A stretch of DNA of 64,000 nt from an uncultured Oscillospiraceae bacterium (GTDB taxonomy: Bacteria; Bacillota; Clostridia; Oscillospirales; Oscillospiraceae): the NCBI GenBank assembly GCA_934589675.1, contig CAKTOF010000004.1:97075-161074 (forward strand), in the 5' to 3' direction. Made by a program: the position numbers and the translations under genes. The notes below the pieces were generated by a model. That model did no database searches. It was not told where the DNA came from and saw nothing but the letters and a program-made list of their open reading frames with translations. Below, piece by piece: positions 8,383 to 17,385 of the stretch. Numbering within the stretch: position 1 is the first letter of the stretch; each line of letters begins with the position of its first letter.

Positions 8383-9537
8383 TTACGGGAAAAAGTTGTG
8401 AGCCTCAGGGCCGTACTGCGGGTCGCGCGTGCTGCGGACGGCGCCGCCCGACGTGAGGGCGCGGCGGCGCTTGTCCTCGCGGTAGGCTGCGGGCGTGCAG
8501 CCGAAATGATCCTCAAACAGCCGATAGAAATGGCTGATGTTCTGATAGCCGACCTCGTTTGCGATGGCGGAGATGGGGCTGTCGCTCGATTCCAGCAGCT
8601 CAGCCGCTTTGATCAGACGGATGTTGCGTACAAGGTCGACGAAGCTCTCGCCCGTCAGACGCTTGACGAGCTTGCCCATGTAGTCCGGCGTGAAGTGGAA
8701 ATTCTCCGAAGCGCTGGCCAGCGTGACGGACTCAAAGTTGGCGAAGATGTAGTCGACAAGATCCGTCGCGGTCGGGGAGACGCTGTCGCTGGGCGGCGCG
8801 GTGGTGTGCTCATTGGCGTAGCGCAGCAGCAGCTCGTGGAAGATGAGAAAGACGTAGCTTGAGAGCACCTCGTCCATGAGCGGCACGTTGCCGGTGAAGG
8901 CGAGCAGCGCGTAGATCAGAAAGCGCAGCACCTTGTCCGAAGGGGAGCGGTTGAAGAGAATGTAGGTGTTGCGGCCGGAATACTGCGCGCCGAAGAGCGC
9001 CTGCTCAAAAAACGGCGTAAAGACGCAGTCGCGCGGCAGGCGCGGCATGAGCGTGTTGCTCAGGTAGTATTTCGTGAAGAAGCAGTCGATAAAATAGGAG
9101 CCCTCGCTTGCGCTCGAGATCGTATAGTCGACGTCGGCGTTGAGCATGATGAGCTGATCCTGCTCGAGCAGCAGCTCCTCGCCCTCGACGACGATGCGCG
9201 TATTGCCGCTGTATGCATGAAGGATGCGCACGCAGGGAATGGAGCTGAGCTGGCGCTGGTAGCAGTGCAGGCCGAGCTGGCGGTAGGGGAGCAGACGGTT
9301 CCGGCGCGCTTTGGGATCGAGCTGGGCGATGGACCAGATCTCGTGGCGGTTGCTCAGGCCGACGCGCTGGAGCGCGAGCGAGCTGTATTCCGGGTCGGCC
9401 AGAAGCCGGTTGAGCGTGGAAAGGTCGCTCCCGTCGACGTAGCGCTCGACGGCCTCCTCGATCTCCATGAGCTTGCGCAGACGAAGGTCGGTCGCAGGCG
9501 TATGCGGCTGCGGCGCGATCAGGGAGAAATTCTCCAT
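8383..9537 (-). CDS. AraC-family transcriptional regulator
   Basis: A 384-residue regulator. A long N-terminal region (about 270 residues), with a cupin-like segment around residues 100-150 (RIVVEGEELLLEQDQL), precedes a C-terminal AraC-type double helix-turn-helix at about 285-375 (AAELLESSDSPISAIANEVG, then SHFYRLFEDHFG). ATG 9537 has GAGGTG upstream; the frame is open for 60 more codons but through the leader. It diverges from the peptide ABC/reductase/aminopeptidase operon, its likely target. Ligand unknown. Confidence 0.9.
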   Translation of the reverse strand: MENFSLIAPQPHTPATDLRLRKLMEIEEAVERYVDGSDLSTLNRLLADPEYSSLALQRVGLSNRHEIWSIAQLDPKARRNRLLPYRQLGLHCYQRQLSSIPCVRILHAYSGNTRIVVEGEELLLEQDQLIMLNADVDYTISSASEGSYFIDCFFTKYYLSNTLMPRLPRDCVFTPFFEQALFGAQYSGRNTYILFNRSPSDKVLRFLIYALLAFTGNVPLMDEVLSSYVFLIFHELLLRYANEHTTAPPSDSVSPTATDLVDYIFANFESVTLASASENFHFTPDYMGKLVKRLTGESFVDLVRNIRLIKAAELLESSDSPISAIANEVGYQNISHFYRLFEDHFGCTPAAYREDKRRRALTSGGAVRSTRDPQYGPEAHNFFP

Positions 9538-9616
9538 AGCGTACACACCTCGTTTTGCTGGGTCAATTTTTTTCCTGTGGTAGGGGTTAAGCTCGAAAAA
9601 GACACAAAAAAACAGA

Positions 9617-9643
9617 TTTCGACAATGTTTCGTTCCGGTTTCG
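9617..9643. promoter_or_regulatory. Three TTTCG repeats at 11-bp period in the regulator/ABC intergenic region
   Basis: TTTCG starts at 9617, 9628 and 9639, giving three half-sites on one helix face; the last lies within an imperfect CCGGT...ACCGG inverted repeat. These are candidate sites for the divergently encoded AraC-type protein. The rest of the 306-base gap 9538-9843 shows only the promoter below and no gene. Confidence 0.4.
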
Positions 9644-9731
9644 ATATACCGGAAATGGTTAAAAATCCGTAAAATCTGACTAACACAAAACCGCAGCAGG
9701 GCGGATTCGCCGACCAATTGGATTCATAGGT

Positions 9732-9761
9732 ATTATAGCACAGTTTGTTCCAAAAGGTCAA
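9732..9761 (-). promoter_or_regulatory. Sigma-A promoter for the AraC-type gene
   Basis: On the minus strand TTGACC (9756-9761), an 18-base spacer and TATAAT (9732-9737). It gives a leader of about 190 bases. No equally clear promoter was found for the rightward ABC operon. Confidence 0.6.
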
Positions 9762-9843
9762 CGGGGGTTCCGGCAGGCGGTTGGGGAAATCATGCAAGCC
9801 CTGTGTGCACTGCAAGAAAAAGTAGAAAAATGGAGGTAACAGC

Positions 9844-11460
9844 ATGAAGAACACGAAGAGAGTATGGGCTCTCCTGCTCGCGCTGGCGATGGCCTTCTCC
9901 GTCCTGGCCGGCTGCTCGAGCAGCGACGACTCCGACAAGAACGCCACGGGCGGCGACAGCGCATCGCAGGGCTCGGACAACGCCGCCCCGTCCGGCGACG
10001 GCGCCGCGGACACGGCGGGCGGCGAGGTCAAGAACGTGACCATCGGCGCCGACGGCGAGTGGACGACGCTCGACCCGACCATCGGCGGCGGCATGAGCTA
10101 CTCCATCCTGGCCGGCGGCGTCTATGAGACGCTCCTTTTCAACGACGGCTCCGGCGACCTGAAGCCGCTGCTCGCCGAGTCGTATGAGTGGGAGGACGAC
10201 ACGACGCTTGTGTTCCATCTGCGCCAGGGCGTCAAGTTCCACAACGGCAATGACTTCACCGCGTCCGACGTTCTGTTCACGATCAAGCGCATCGCGGAGA
10301 ACCCGAACTACATCAACCGCTATGAGTGCATCAACTGGGACGAGACGAACGCGCCGGACGACAACACCGTCGTCTTCAAGCTCAACAACTTCAACGCGTC
10401 TTTGACCGAGAACTTCGCCTCCTGCATCTCCTGCATCCTCGACGAGGACTGGTTCAATGAGGTCGGCGGCGACGAGGGCGTCGCGCAGGAAATGAACGGC
10501 ACCGGCCCGTACGTCCTGACCGAGTGGAAGATGGGCGACTACACCCTGCTCTCCCGCAACGAGAACTACTGGGGCGACGCTCCGTACTACGACACCGTCA
10601 CCCTCAAGTGCTACACCGAGCCGACCACCCGCATGATGGAGTACCAGACCGGCGCGCTCGACATCTGCTATGTCAACCGCAGCCAGGACATCGACTCCCT
10701 CGAGTCCGGCGCCTATGACAGCACCTACGAGGTCTCCCGCGCCAGCCATGGCGTCTGCGGCATCGGCATGACGAGCTGGCCGGAGGTCTCCGATCAGTTC
10801 CTCGACATCCGCGTCCGTCAGGCCATTGCCTACGCCATCGACATCCCGACGCTCGTCAGCTCCGTCGGCGGCTCCGCTCTGACGGTCGCCAACTCCATCC
10901 TGCCGGTCGCCGACTGGGCGTACTATGACTGCGGCAGCTACGAGTACAACCCCGATAAGGCCAAGGAGCTCCTCGCCGACTACGGCAAGCCCGTCTCCTT
11001 CTCCATGGTCATCAACGACTCCGGCTACCAGCCTGACATCGCCGAGGCCGTCCAGGCCTACCTCGCCGAGGTCGGCATCGACATGCAGGTCGAGTGCTAC
11101 GAGTTCTCCACCTTCATCTCCAAGCTGATCAACTGCGAGATCGCCGCGACCCTCAACTCCAACTCCGGCGGCTCCGACCCGTCCGACTCCTTCACCCCGT
11201 ACGAGCGCAACTCCGGCAACGCCTGCGCCGAGTTCCGCGATGAAGAGCTCCTCGGCCTGCTCGAGGAGGGCAAGAACGAGGCCGACGTTGAGACCCGCAA
11301 GGAGACCTACAAGAAGGTCCAGCAGATCGTCCACGACAACTACTACTTCATCCCGCTGTACACCGGCCGCACGGTTTACGCGGTTCGTGAGGGCATCACC
11401 GGCGTTCAGGAGAGCCTGACGAGCGAGAATGCCATCACCATCGGTCTGATCGGCGGCTAA
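9844..11460 (+). CDS. ABC transporter substrate-binding lipoprotein, peptide/opine/nickel family (SBP_bac_5)
   Basis: A 538-residue extracellular lipoprotein: signal peptide with lipobox LAGC (Cys24), a Ser/Asp/Gly-rich linker to about residue 55, then the family 5 binding fold with its usual opening (ADGEWTTLDPT), PLLAESYEW and FHLRQGVKFHNG segments. It delivers its ligand, probably oligopeptides given the M29 aminopeptidase in the operon, to the permeases downstream. GGAGG stands eight bases before the ATG. Codons are extremely C-rich compared with neighbours, suggesting high expression. A large hairpin after the gene probably sets the excess of this subunit. Confidence 0.93.
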   Translation: MKNTKRVWALLLALAMAFSVLAGCSSSDDSDKNATGGDSASQGSDNAAPSGDGAADTAGGEVKNVTIGADGEWTTLDPTIGGGMSYSILAGGVYETLLFNDGSGDLKPLLAESYEWEDDTTLVFHLRQGVKFHNGNDFTASDVLFTIKRIAENPNYINRYECINWDETNAPDDNTVVFKLNNFNASLTENFASCISCILDEDWFNEVGGDEGVAQEMNGTGPYVLTEWKMGDYTLLSRNENYWGDAPYYDTVTLKCYTEPTTRMMEYQTGALDICYVNRSQDIDSLESGAYDSTYEVSRASHGVCGIGMTSWPEVSDQFLDIRVRQAIAYAIDIPTLVSSVGGSALTVANSILPVADWAYYDCGSYEYNPDKAKELLADYGKPVSFSMVINDSGYQPDIAEAVQAYLAEVGIDMQVECYEFSTFISKLINCEIAATLNSNSGGSDPSDSFTPYERNSGNACAEFRDEELLGLLEEGKNEADVETRKETYKKVQQIVHDNYYFIPLYTGRTVYAVREGITGVQESLTSENAITIGLIGG

Positions 11461-11486
11461 TCCCGCAATCACCGTATCCTCGCACG

Positions 11487-11527
11487 GGGCCGGCGGAAGC
11501 AGGGAGCAGTCCCGCTTCCGCCGGCCC
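11487..11527 (+). terminator. Intercistronic hairpin after the binding-protein gene
   Basis: A perfect 14-bp stem (11487-11500 with 11514-11527) with only a short T run. It is likely a partial terminator or 3' mRNA-protecting structure that keeps permease levels below binding-protein levels. Confidence 0.65.
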
Positions 11528-11576
11528 TTTCCGCTCCATATGGAAGTGATTCACCCCGTCAGGGAGGAGGCAATTC

Positions 11577-12557
11577 ATGACCCGGTACATCATCAAACGC
11601 ATTTTGATGATGATCCCGATCCTGCTCGGCGTCATCGTCATCGTGTTCACCATCAACTTCTTCAGCGAGAGCAGCCCCGCCGTCACCATTCTCGGCGCGA
11701 CCGCCACGCCGGAGAAGGTCGCGCAGGTCGAGCATGAGCTCGGCCTCGACAAGCCGTATTTCACGCAGCTTGGCGACTATCTCTACAACCTCATCTTCAA
11801 GCTCGATCTGGGCAACTCCTACACATACAAGACCCCGGTCATCAAGCTCATCAGCGCGCGCCTTCCGAGCACCGTCAAGGTCGGCCTTATGGGCGTCGCG
11901 CTCAGTATTATCATCGGCATCCCGCTCGGCGTGCTCGCCGCGGTCAAGCAGTATTCCGTGTTTGACTACGGCGCGACGTTCCTGTCGGTCATTCTCTCGG
12001 CCGTCCCGAGCTTCTGGCTGGCGCTGATGCTCATCAACCTGTTCTCGCTGAAGCTGGGCTGGCTTCCGGTCGCAGGCGTGGGCACATGGAAGCACTATGT
12101 GCTGCCCGTCGTCTCCGTCGCCATCGGGCCGATCGCCATGATCACCCGTATGACGCGCTCGTCCATGCTCGAGGTCATCCGGCAGGACTATATCCGCACC
12201 GCGCGCGCAAAGGGCCTTTCCGAGGGCGCGGTCATTTTCCACCATGTGCTCCAGAACGGCCTCATCCCGGTTGCGACGATCGTCGGCATGATGATCGGCA
12301 TCTCCATGACCGGCGCCATCATCGTCGAGACCATCTTCAACATCCCCGGCCTCGGCACGCTGATGAATTCGTCCATCTCGAGCAAGGACTACATCACCGT
12401 TCAGGGCTGCGTCCTCATCTGCGCGTTCATCGTCACGACGATGAACCTGCTCACGGACATCGCCTACGCGTTTATTGATCCGCGCATCAAGGCGCAGTAC
12501 GCCGCAGCCGGCGGCTCGAGCCGCCGCAAAAAGAAAAAGGAGGGTGAAGCTGCATGA
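11577..12557 (+). CDS. ABC transporter permease, DppB/OppB type
   Basis: A 326-residue membrane subunit with an N-terminal helix (IKRILMMIPILLGVIVIVF), a periplasmic loop containing the family HELGLDKP motif, and five further helices. The EAA loop that contacts the ATPases is seen in RTARAKGLSEGAV. AGGGAGGAGG precedes the ATG. Its stop overlaps the start of the next permease by four bases. It forms the translocation pore with the DppC-type subunit. Confidence 0.93.
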   Translation: MTRYIIKRILMMIPILLGVIVIVFTINFFSESSPAVTILGATATPEKVAQVEHELGLDKPYFTQLGDYLYNLIFKLDLGNSYTYKTPVIKLISARLPSTVKVGLMGVALSIIIGIPLGVLAAVKQYSVFDYGATFLSVILSAVPSFWLALMLINLFSLKLGWLPVAGVGTWKHYVLPVVSVAIGPIAMITRMTRSSMLEVIRQDYIRTARAKGLSEGAVIFHHVLQNGLIPVATIVGMMIGISMTGAIIVETIFNIPGLGTLMNSSISSKDYITVQGCVLICAFIVTTMNLLTDIAYAFIDPRIKAQYAAAGGSSRRKKKKEGEAA

Positions 12558-13447
12558 GCAATGCCAAGACTGCCGCGGTCCAGGGGCCGCGCATCAAGAA
12601 AAAGCGCCGCAGCCAGGCCGGCGAGATCTGGCGCCGCCTCAAAAAGAGCAAGCCTGCCATGATCTCCATGTGGTTCATCATTTTCCTGATCCTCTGCGCT
12701 GCGCTTGCGCCGCTCATCGCGCCGTATGACTATGCCAAGCAGGATCTTGCAAACAAGTTCGTCATGCCTTGCCTTTCCCATCCGCTCGGCACGGACAACT
12801 TCGGCCGCGACCTGCTCTCCCGCCTCATCTACGGCGGCCGCATCTCGCTGCTCGTCTCGTTCTTTTCCGTCATCATCAGCGTCGGCATCGCCGTCATCCT
12901 CGGCGTGACCGTCGGCTATTTCGGCGGCATGTATGACAACCTCGTCATGCGCATCCTCGACATCTTTATGGCCATCCCGGGCATGATGCTGGCCATCTCC
13001 ATTTCGGCCGCGCTCGGGCCGGGCCTTGTGAACACGGCCATCGCCATCTCCATCGGCGGCATCCCGCCGTTCGCCCGCCAGCTCCGCGCGTCCGTCATGC
13101 TCGTGCGCGAGGAGGAGTACGTCGAGGCCTCGCACGCATTCGGCGCGAGCGACTGGCGTATCATGTTCAAGCACATCCTGCCGAATACGCTCGCCCCGAT
13201 CATCGTGCAGATCTCGCTGCGTCTCGGCGACAACATCCTGTCCATCGCGGGCCTGTCGTTCATCGGCCTCGGCGTTCAGCCGCCCACGCCGGAGTGGGGC
13301 AACATCCTCTCGTCCGGCCGTGAGTACATCTCGACCTACTGGCCGCTCATCACCTTCCCGGGCATCCTGATCGGCCTTGCCATGCTGGCATTCAACCTGT
13401 TCGGCGACGGCCTTCGCGACGCGATGGATCCGCGCCTGAAGCAGTAA
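12554..13447 (+). CDS. ABC transporter permease, DppC/OppC type
   Basis: A 297-residue partner permease. A basic cytoplasmic N-terminus, one helix (WFIIFLILCAALAPLIAPYD), the family GTDNFGRDLLSRLIYGGR motif, then five helices with the EAA loop VEASHAFGASDWRI. Ends in the usual GDGLRDAMDPR. Translationally coupled (ATGA) to the upstream permease; 13 bases to the first ATPase gene. Confidence 0.94.
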   Translation: MSNAKTAAVQGPRIKKKRRSQAGEIWRRLKKSKPAMISMWFIIFLILCAALAPLIAPYDYAKQDLANKFVMPCLSHPLGTDNFGRDLLSRLIYGGRISLLVSFFSVIISVGIAVILGVTVGYFGGMYDNLVMRILDIFMAIPGMMLAISISAALGPGLVNTAIAISIGGIPPFARQLRASVMLVREEEYVEASHAFGASDWRIMFKHILPNTLAPIIVQISLRLGDNILSIAGLSFIGLGVQPPTPEWGNILSSGREYISTYWPLITFPGILIGLAMLAFNLFGDGLRDAMDPRLKQ

Positions 13448-13460
13448 GGGGGTGCATGAA

Positions 13461-14447
13461 ATGAGTTTGCTCGAAATCAAAGACCTTTCCATTGAATATG
13501 TGACCGACGGCGCCGTTGTCAAAGCCGTCAACGGCATTTCGCTGTCCATCGACGAGGGCCAGACGCTCGGCCTCGTCGGCGAGACGGGCGCCGGCAAGAC
13601 GACGACTGCGCTCGGTATCATGCGCCTTGTCCCCGATCCCCCCGGAAAGATCACCGGCGGCGAGATCTTCTACCGCGGCGAGGACCTCTTCAAGAAGTCC
13701 GAGCGCGAGATGCGCAAGATCCGCGGCAAGGACATCTCCATGATCTTTCAGGACCCGATGACGGCCCTCAACCCGGTCCATCCGGTCGGCCGCCAGATCG
13801 CGGAGGTCATCCGCCTGCATCAGGACTGCACGCCGAAGGAGGCGCAGAAGCGCGCGGGCGAGATGCTCGAGCGCGTCGGCATCCCGGCCGAGCGCGCCAC
13901 AGACTATCCGCACCAGTTCTCCGGCGGCATGAAGCAGCGCGTCGTCATCGCCATCGCCCTGGCCTGCGACCCCGTCCTGCTCATCGCCGACGAGCCGACG
14001 ACGGCGCTCGACGTCACCATTCAGGCGCAGGTGCTCGAGATGATCAACAACCTGAAGGTCGAGTTCAACACCGCTATGCTGCTCATCACGCACGACCTCG
14101 GCATCGTGGCCGAGACGTGCGACAACGTGGCCATCATGTATGCCGGCCAGATCGTCGAGTACGGCGACCTCGAGGCCATTTTTGACCACACGTCGCACCC
14201 GTACACGCAGGGCTTGTTCGGCTCCATCCCGCGCCTCGACATCGACGTGGACAAGCTCTCGCCGATCCAGGGCCTCATGCCCGACCCGGCGAATCTGCCG
14301 ACCGGCTGCAAGTTCCATCCCCGGTGCCCGCACGCGACGGACCGCTGCGCGCAGGAAGAGCCGGAGCTTGTGAAGCTCGGCGAGCACCATTTCGCGCGCT
14401 GCTTCTTACTCGAAGACAAGGAGGGCTCTGACCATGGCAATGCTTGA
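13461..14447 (+). CDS. ABC transporter ATP-binding protein, DppD/OppD type
   Basis: A 328-residue ATPase with Walker A GETGAGKTT, Q loop IFQDPMTALNP, signature FSGGMKQR, Walker B LIADEPTTALD and the switch His in ITHDLG. The C-terminal oligopeptide-transporter extension carries a CKFHPRCPHATDRC cluster of cysteines, seen in this subfamily. ATG 13461 follows AAGGGGGTG; an upstream in-frame GTG at 13452 is less likely. It overlaps the next ATPase gene by 14 bases. Confidence 0.93.
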   Translation: MSLLEIKDLSIEYVTDGAVVKAVNGISLSIDEGQTLGLVGETGAGKTTTALGIMRLVPDPPGKITGGEIFYRGEDLFKKSEREMRKIRGKDISMIFQDPMTALNPVHPVGRQIAEVIRLHQDCTPKEAQKRAGEMLERVGIPAERATDYPHQFSGGMKQRVVIAIALACDPVLLIADEPTTALDVTIQAQVLEMINNLKVEFNTAMLLITHDLGIVAETCDNVAIMYAGQIVEYGDLEAIFDHTSHPYTQGLFGSIPRLDIDVDKLSPIQGLMPDPANLPTGCKFHPRCPHATDRCAQEEPELVKLGEHHFARCFLLEDKEGSDHGNA

Positions 14448-15393
14448 AGTCCGTCATCTGAAAAAATACTTTAAGACGGCCAGAGGCCCGCTCCACGCTG
14501 TCGAGGACGTCTCCTTCGAGCTCGAAGAGGGCAAGACGCTCGGCGTCGTCGGCGAGTCCGGCTGCGGCAAGTCCACGCTCGGCCGCGTCGTGCTCGGCCT
14601 GTCCGAGGCCACGGGCGGCGAGGTCGTCTACCGCGGCCAGGACACGACGCATCTCAAGCCGGCCGAGCGCAAGCCGCTGCGCAAGAAGATGCAGATCATT
14701 TTCCAGGATCCGTATTCCTCGCTCGACCCGCGTATGTGCGTGCGCGACCTCATCGCCGAGCCGCTCAACATCTTCGGTATGTACAAGACGAGAGACGAGG
14801 TCTACGACCGCGTCGCTGAGCTCATGGACACCGTCGGCCTGGCCGAGCGCTTCGACCTGAGCTATCCGCACGAGCTCGACGGCGGCCGCCGCCAGCGCAT
14901 CGGCATTGCCCGCGCGCTCGCGGTCAACCCGGAGTTCATCGTCTGCGACGAGCCGGTCTCGGCGCTTGATGTCTCCATTCAGGCGCAGATCCTCAACCTT
15001 CTGCAGGAGCTTCAGCAGAGCCGCGGCCTTTCGTACATGTTCATCACGCACAACCTGTCCGTCGTCAAGCATATCTCCGACGACATCATGGTCATGTACC
15101 TCGGCTGCCTCGTCGAGAAATGCCCGGCGAAGGAGCTGTTCAAGTACCCGCTCCATCCGTACACGAAGGGTCTGCTCTCTGCCATCCCGATCCCGTCCAT
15201 CCACCATAAGAAGGAGCGCATCCTGCTCAACGGCGAGCTGTCCTCTCCGGTCAATCCGAAGCCCGGCTGCCGGTTTGCCGCGCGCTGCCCCTATGCCAAG
15301 GAAGCGTGCTTCCAGACCATGCCGAAGCTCGAGGAGCTTATGCCGGGCCATACCGTGGCGTGCCACTATGCCCGTGAGATCAATAACCTGTAA
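14434..15393 (+). CDS. ABC transporter ATP-binding protein, DppF/OppF type
   Basis: A 319-residue second ATPase. Walker A GESGCGKSTL, Q loop IFQDPYSSLDP, Walker B FIVCDEPVSALD and His in ITHNLS are intact. The signature reads ELDGGRRQR where the family usually has ELSGGQRQR: the conserved Ser is Asp. That substitution in the LSGGQ motif could weaken one of the two ATP sites and is worth checking. The C-terminal Cys cluster (CRFAARCPYAKEAC) is present. It follows DppD with an overlap and precedes the reductase by 15 bases, in one operon. Confidence 0.92.
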   Translation: MAMLEVRHLKKYFKTARGPLHAVEDVSFELEEGKTLGVVGESGCGKSTLGRVVLGLSEATGGEVVYRGQDTTHLKPAERKPLRKKMQIIFQDPYSSLDPRMCVRDLIAEPLNIFGMYKTRDEVYDRVAELMDTVGLAERFDLSYPHELDGGRRQRIGIARALAVNPEFIVCDEPVSALDVSIQAQILNLLQELQQSRGLSYMFITHNLSVVKHISDDIMVMYLGCLVEKCPAKELFKYPLHPYTKGLLSAIPIPSIHHKKERILLNGELSSPVNPKPGCRFAARCPYAKEACFQTMPKLEELMPGHTVACHYAREINNL

Positions 15394-15408
15394 TTCTTGG
15401 AGGTAACC

Positions 15409-17349
15409 ATGCACGATATTTATCCGCATCTGCTCTCGCCGATCCGTGTGGGCAATCATATCCTGAAAAACCGTATGATCACCCCGCCGAGCAAGCCGCA
15501 CTTCATTCAGGGGCCGGAGCACTATCCGTCCACCATCATCGACCACTACGCCCAGCGCGCGCGCAACGGCGCGGCACTCATCACGGTCGACGGCACGCAT
15601 TTGAGCCCTGACTGCGGCCCGCACATGTTCGCGTGGGACGGCACGGACCCGAACGTCCAGCACTATATGGCGCAGCTGGCCGATGCGATCCACTTCTACG
15701 GCTCGAAGGCCAACGGCGTCATCATGGCGTTTGCGCCGCGCGGCTACGACGTGAGCGCGGGCGTTCCGACGCACTACGTCGTCGGCGACGGCAGCAAGCC
15801 GCGCTATGACTGCAAGGAAATGACGCACGAAATGATCGACGACTTCATCGCCGAGTGCGTCAAGCTCGCGAAGGTCCAGCAGGAGGCCGGCTTTGACGGC
15901 GTCTACATCCACATGGCCTACCGCGGCGTCATCCCCGGCCGCTTCCTCTCGCCCATGACGAACAAGCGCACGGACGAGTACGGCGGCAGCTTTGAAAACC
16001 GCATCCGCTTCCCGCTGCGCCTTTGCCGCGAGATCAAGCAGGCCTGCGGCCGCGACTTTATCATCGAGGCGAGCATCTCCGGCCACGATCCCGATCCGTC
16101 CGGCTGGACGCTCGAGGACTCCTGCCGCTTCGCCAAGGCCGCGCAGGGCTGCATCGACATTCTGCAGCTCCGCGCGCCGGAGATTGACCCGAACCACCCG
16201 ACGGGCTTCAGCCTCAACCCGACGCCGTGGCTTTATATGGCCGAGGCTGTCAAGGCCTCGAACCCCGGCATCCTCATCTCGACTGTCGCCGGCTATATGG
16301 ACCCGCGCGTCAATGAGGAGATCATCGCTTCCGGCAAGGCCGACCTTATCTCCATGGCCCGCGCGTTCGTCAGCAACCCCGAGTACGGCAAGCTCGTCTA
16401 CGAGGGTCGCCCGCAGGACATCGTGCCGTGCATCCGCTGCAACAAGTGCCACCGCAGCAGCGACTCCGATCCGTGGATGAGCGTCTGCTCCGTCAACCCG
16501 GCCTGGGCGATGGATCACCGCCTCGATAAGCTCATCGTCAAGCCCGAGCGCTCCCGCCGCGTCGGCATCGTGGGCGGCGGCGTCTCCGGCATGGAGGCCG
16601 CCATCGTCTGCGCCGAGCGCGGCCATCAGGTCACGATCTACGAAAAGACCGGCAAGCTCGGCGGCCTGCTCAACCACGCCGACGACGTCGACTTCAAGTG
16701 GCCGCTGCGCGACTTCAAGAACTTCATGGTCCGCAAGGTGAGCGAGAACCCGAACATCACCATCAAGCTCAACACGACCGCGACGGTCGAGCAGCTGAAT
16801 GCCGACGCCAACGAGGTCGTCCTCGCCGCCGTCGGCTCTGAGCCGATCTCCATTCCCGTCCCGGGCATCGACGGCGAGCAGGTCGTTAATGCCATCGACG
16901 TCTACGGCCGCGAGGGCGAGCTCGACGAGAACGTCGTCGTCATCGGCGGCGGCGACATCGGCACGGAGACCGGCCTGCATCTGGCGCGCCTCGGCCACAA
17001 GGTCACCGTCATCGAAATGAAAGATATGCTTGCGCCGGAGTCGTACCGGGTGCATTATTATAGTATGTTCATGGACGCGTGCGAGAGCGAGCCGAATTTC
17101 ACGAGCCTGCTCGAGTGCCGCGTGACGAAGGTCACGCCGGAGGGCGTTTACTACGCCGACAAGGAGGGCAATGAGCATCTTGCCGCCTGCGGCAGCGTCG
17201 TCCTCGCCGCCGGTATGCGCGGCAAGCTCGACGAGGCGTTTGCCTTCTCGACGGCGGGCAAGCAGTTCTACGCCATCGGCGACTGCCTGAAGGCCGGCTC
17301 CGTGCAGAAGTGCATGCGCAGCGCCTATGACATCGCCAATACGATCTGA
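15409..17349 (+). CDS. Old Yellow Enzyme-type FMN/4Fe-4S/FAD reductase (2,4-dienoyl-CoA reductase family)
   Basis: A 646-residue three-part flavoenzyme. Residues about 1-330 form the FMN-binding barrel (NKRTDEYGGSFENRIRFPL); residues about 340-365 hold the iron-sulfur site CIRCNKC...VC; then an NAD(P)H:FAD module with two Rossmann motifs, GGGVSGMEAA and GGGDIGTETG. It reduces an activated C=C bond of an unknown unsaturated substrate with NAD(P)H; relatives include FadH, trimethylamine dehydrogenase and the bile-acid enzymes BaiCD/BaiH. ATG 15409 has GGAGGTAACC directly upstream. Being inside the peptide-importer operon suggests the substrate may be imported, but this is inference. Confidence 0.9.
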   Translation: MHDIYPHLLSPIRVGNHILKNRMITPPSKPHFIQGPEHYPSTIIDHYAQRARNGAALITVDGTHLSPDCGPHMFAWDGTDPNVQHYMAQLADAIHFYGSKANGVIMAFAPRGYDVSAGVPTHYVVGDGSKPRYDCKEMTHEMIDDFIAECVKLAKVQQEAGFDGVYIHMAYRGVIPGRFLSPMTNKRTDEYGGSFENRIRFPLRLCREIKQACGRDFIIEASISGHDPDPSGWTLEDSCRFAKAAQGCIDILQLRAPEIDPNHPTGFSLNPTPWLYMAEAVKASNPGILISTVAGYMDPRVNEEIIASGKADLISMARAFVSNPEYGKLVYEGRPQDIVPCIRCNKCHRSSDSDPWMSVCSVNPAWAMDHRLDKLIVKPERSRRVGIVGGGVSGMEAAIVCAERGHQVTIYEKTGKLGGLLNHADDVDFKWPLRDFKNFMVRKVSENPNITIKLNTTATVEQLNADANEVVLAAVGSEPISIPVPGIDGEQVVNAIDVYGREGELDENVVVIGGGDIGTETGLHLARLGHKVTVIEMKDMLAPESYRVHYYSMFMDACESEPNFTSLLECRVTKVTPEGVYYADKEGNEHLAACGSVVLAAGMRGKLDEAFAFSTAGKQFYAIGDCLKAGSVQKCMRSAYDIANTI

Positions 17350-17385
17350 TCGGGATTGGAATAACGTCAAACGGAGGAGAAGCAA

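Noticed and set aside
9790..11472. A 560-codon minus-strand frame
   Set aside because: Shadow of the substrate-binding protein gene with its extreme C-ending codon bias.
14275..17385. A 1036-codon open frame on the minus strand
   Set aside because: Fully antisense to the ATPase and reductase genes, compositionally skewed (Asp/Val/Ala/Arg), no motifs and no ribosome site; an effect of GC-rich codons.
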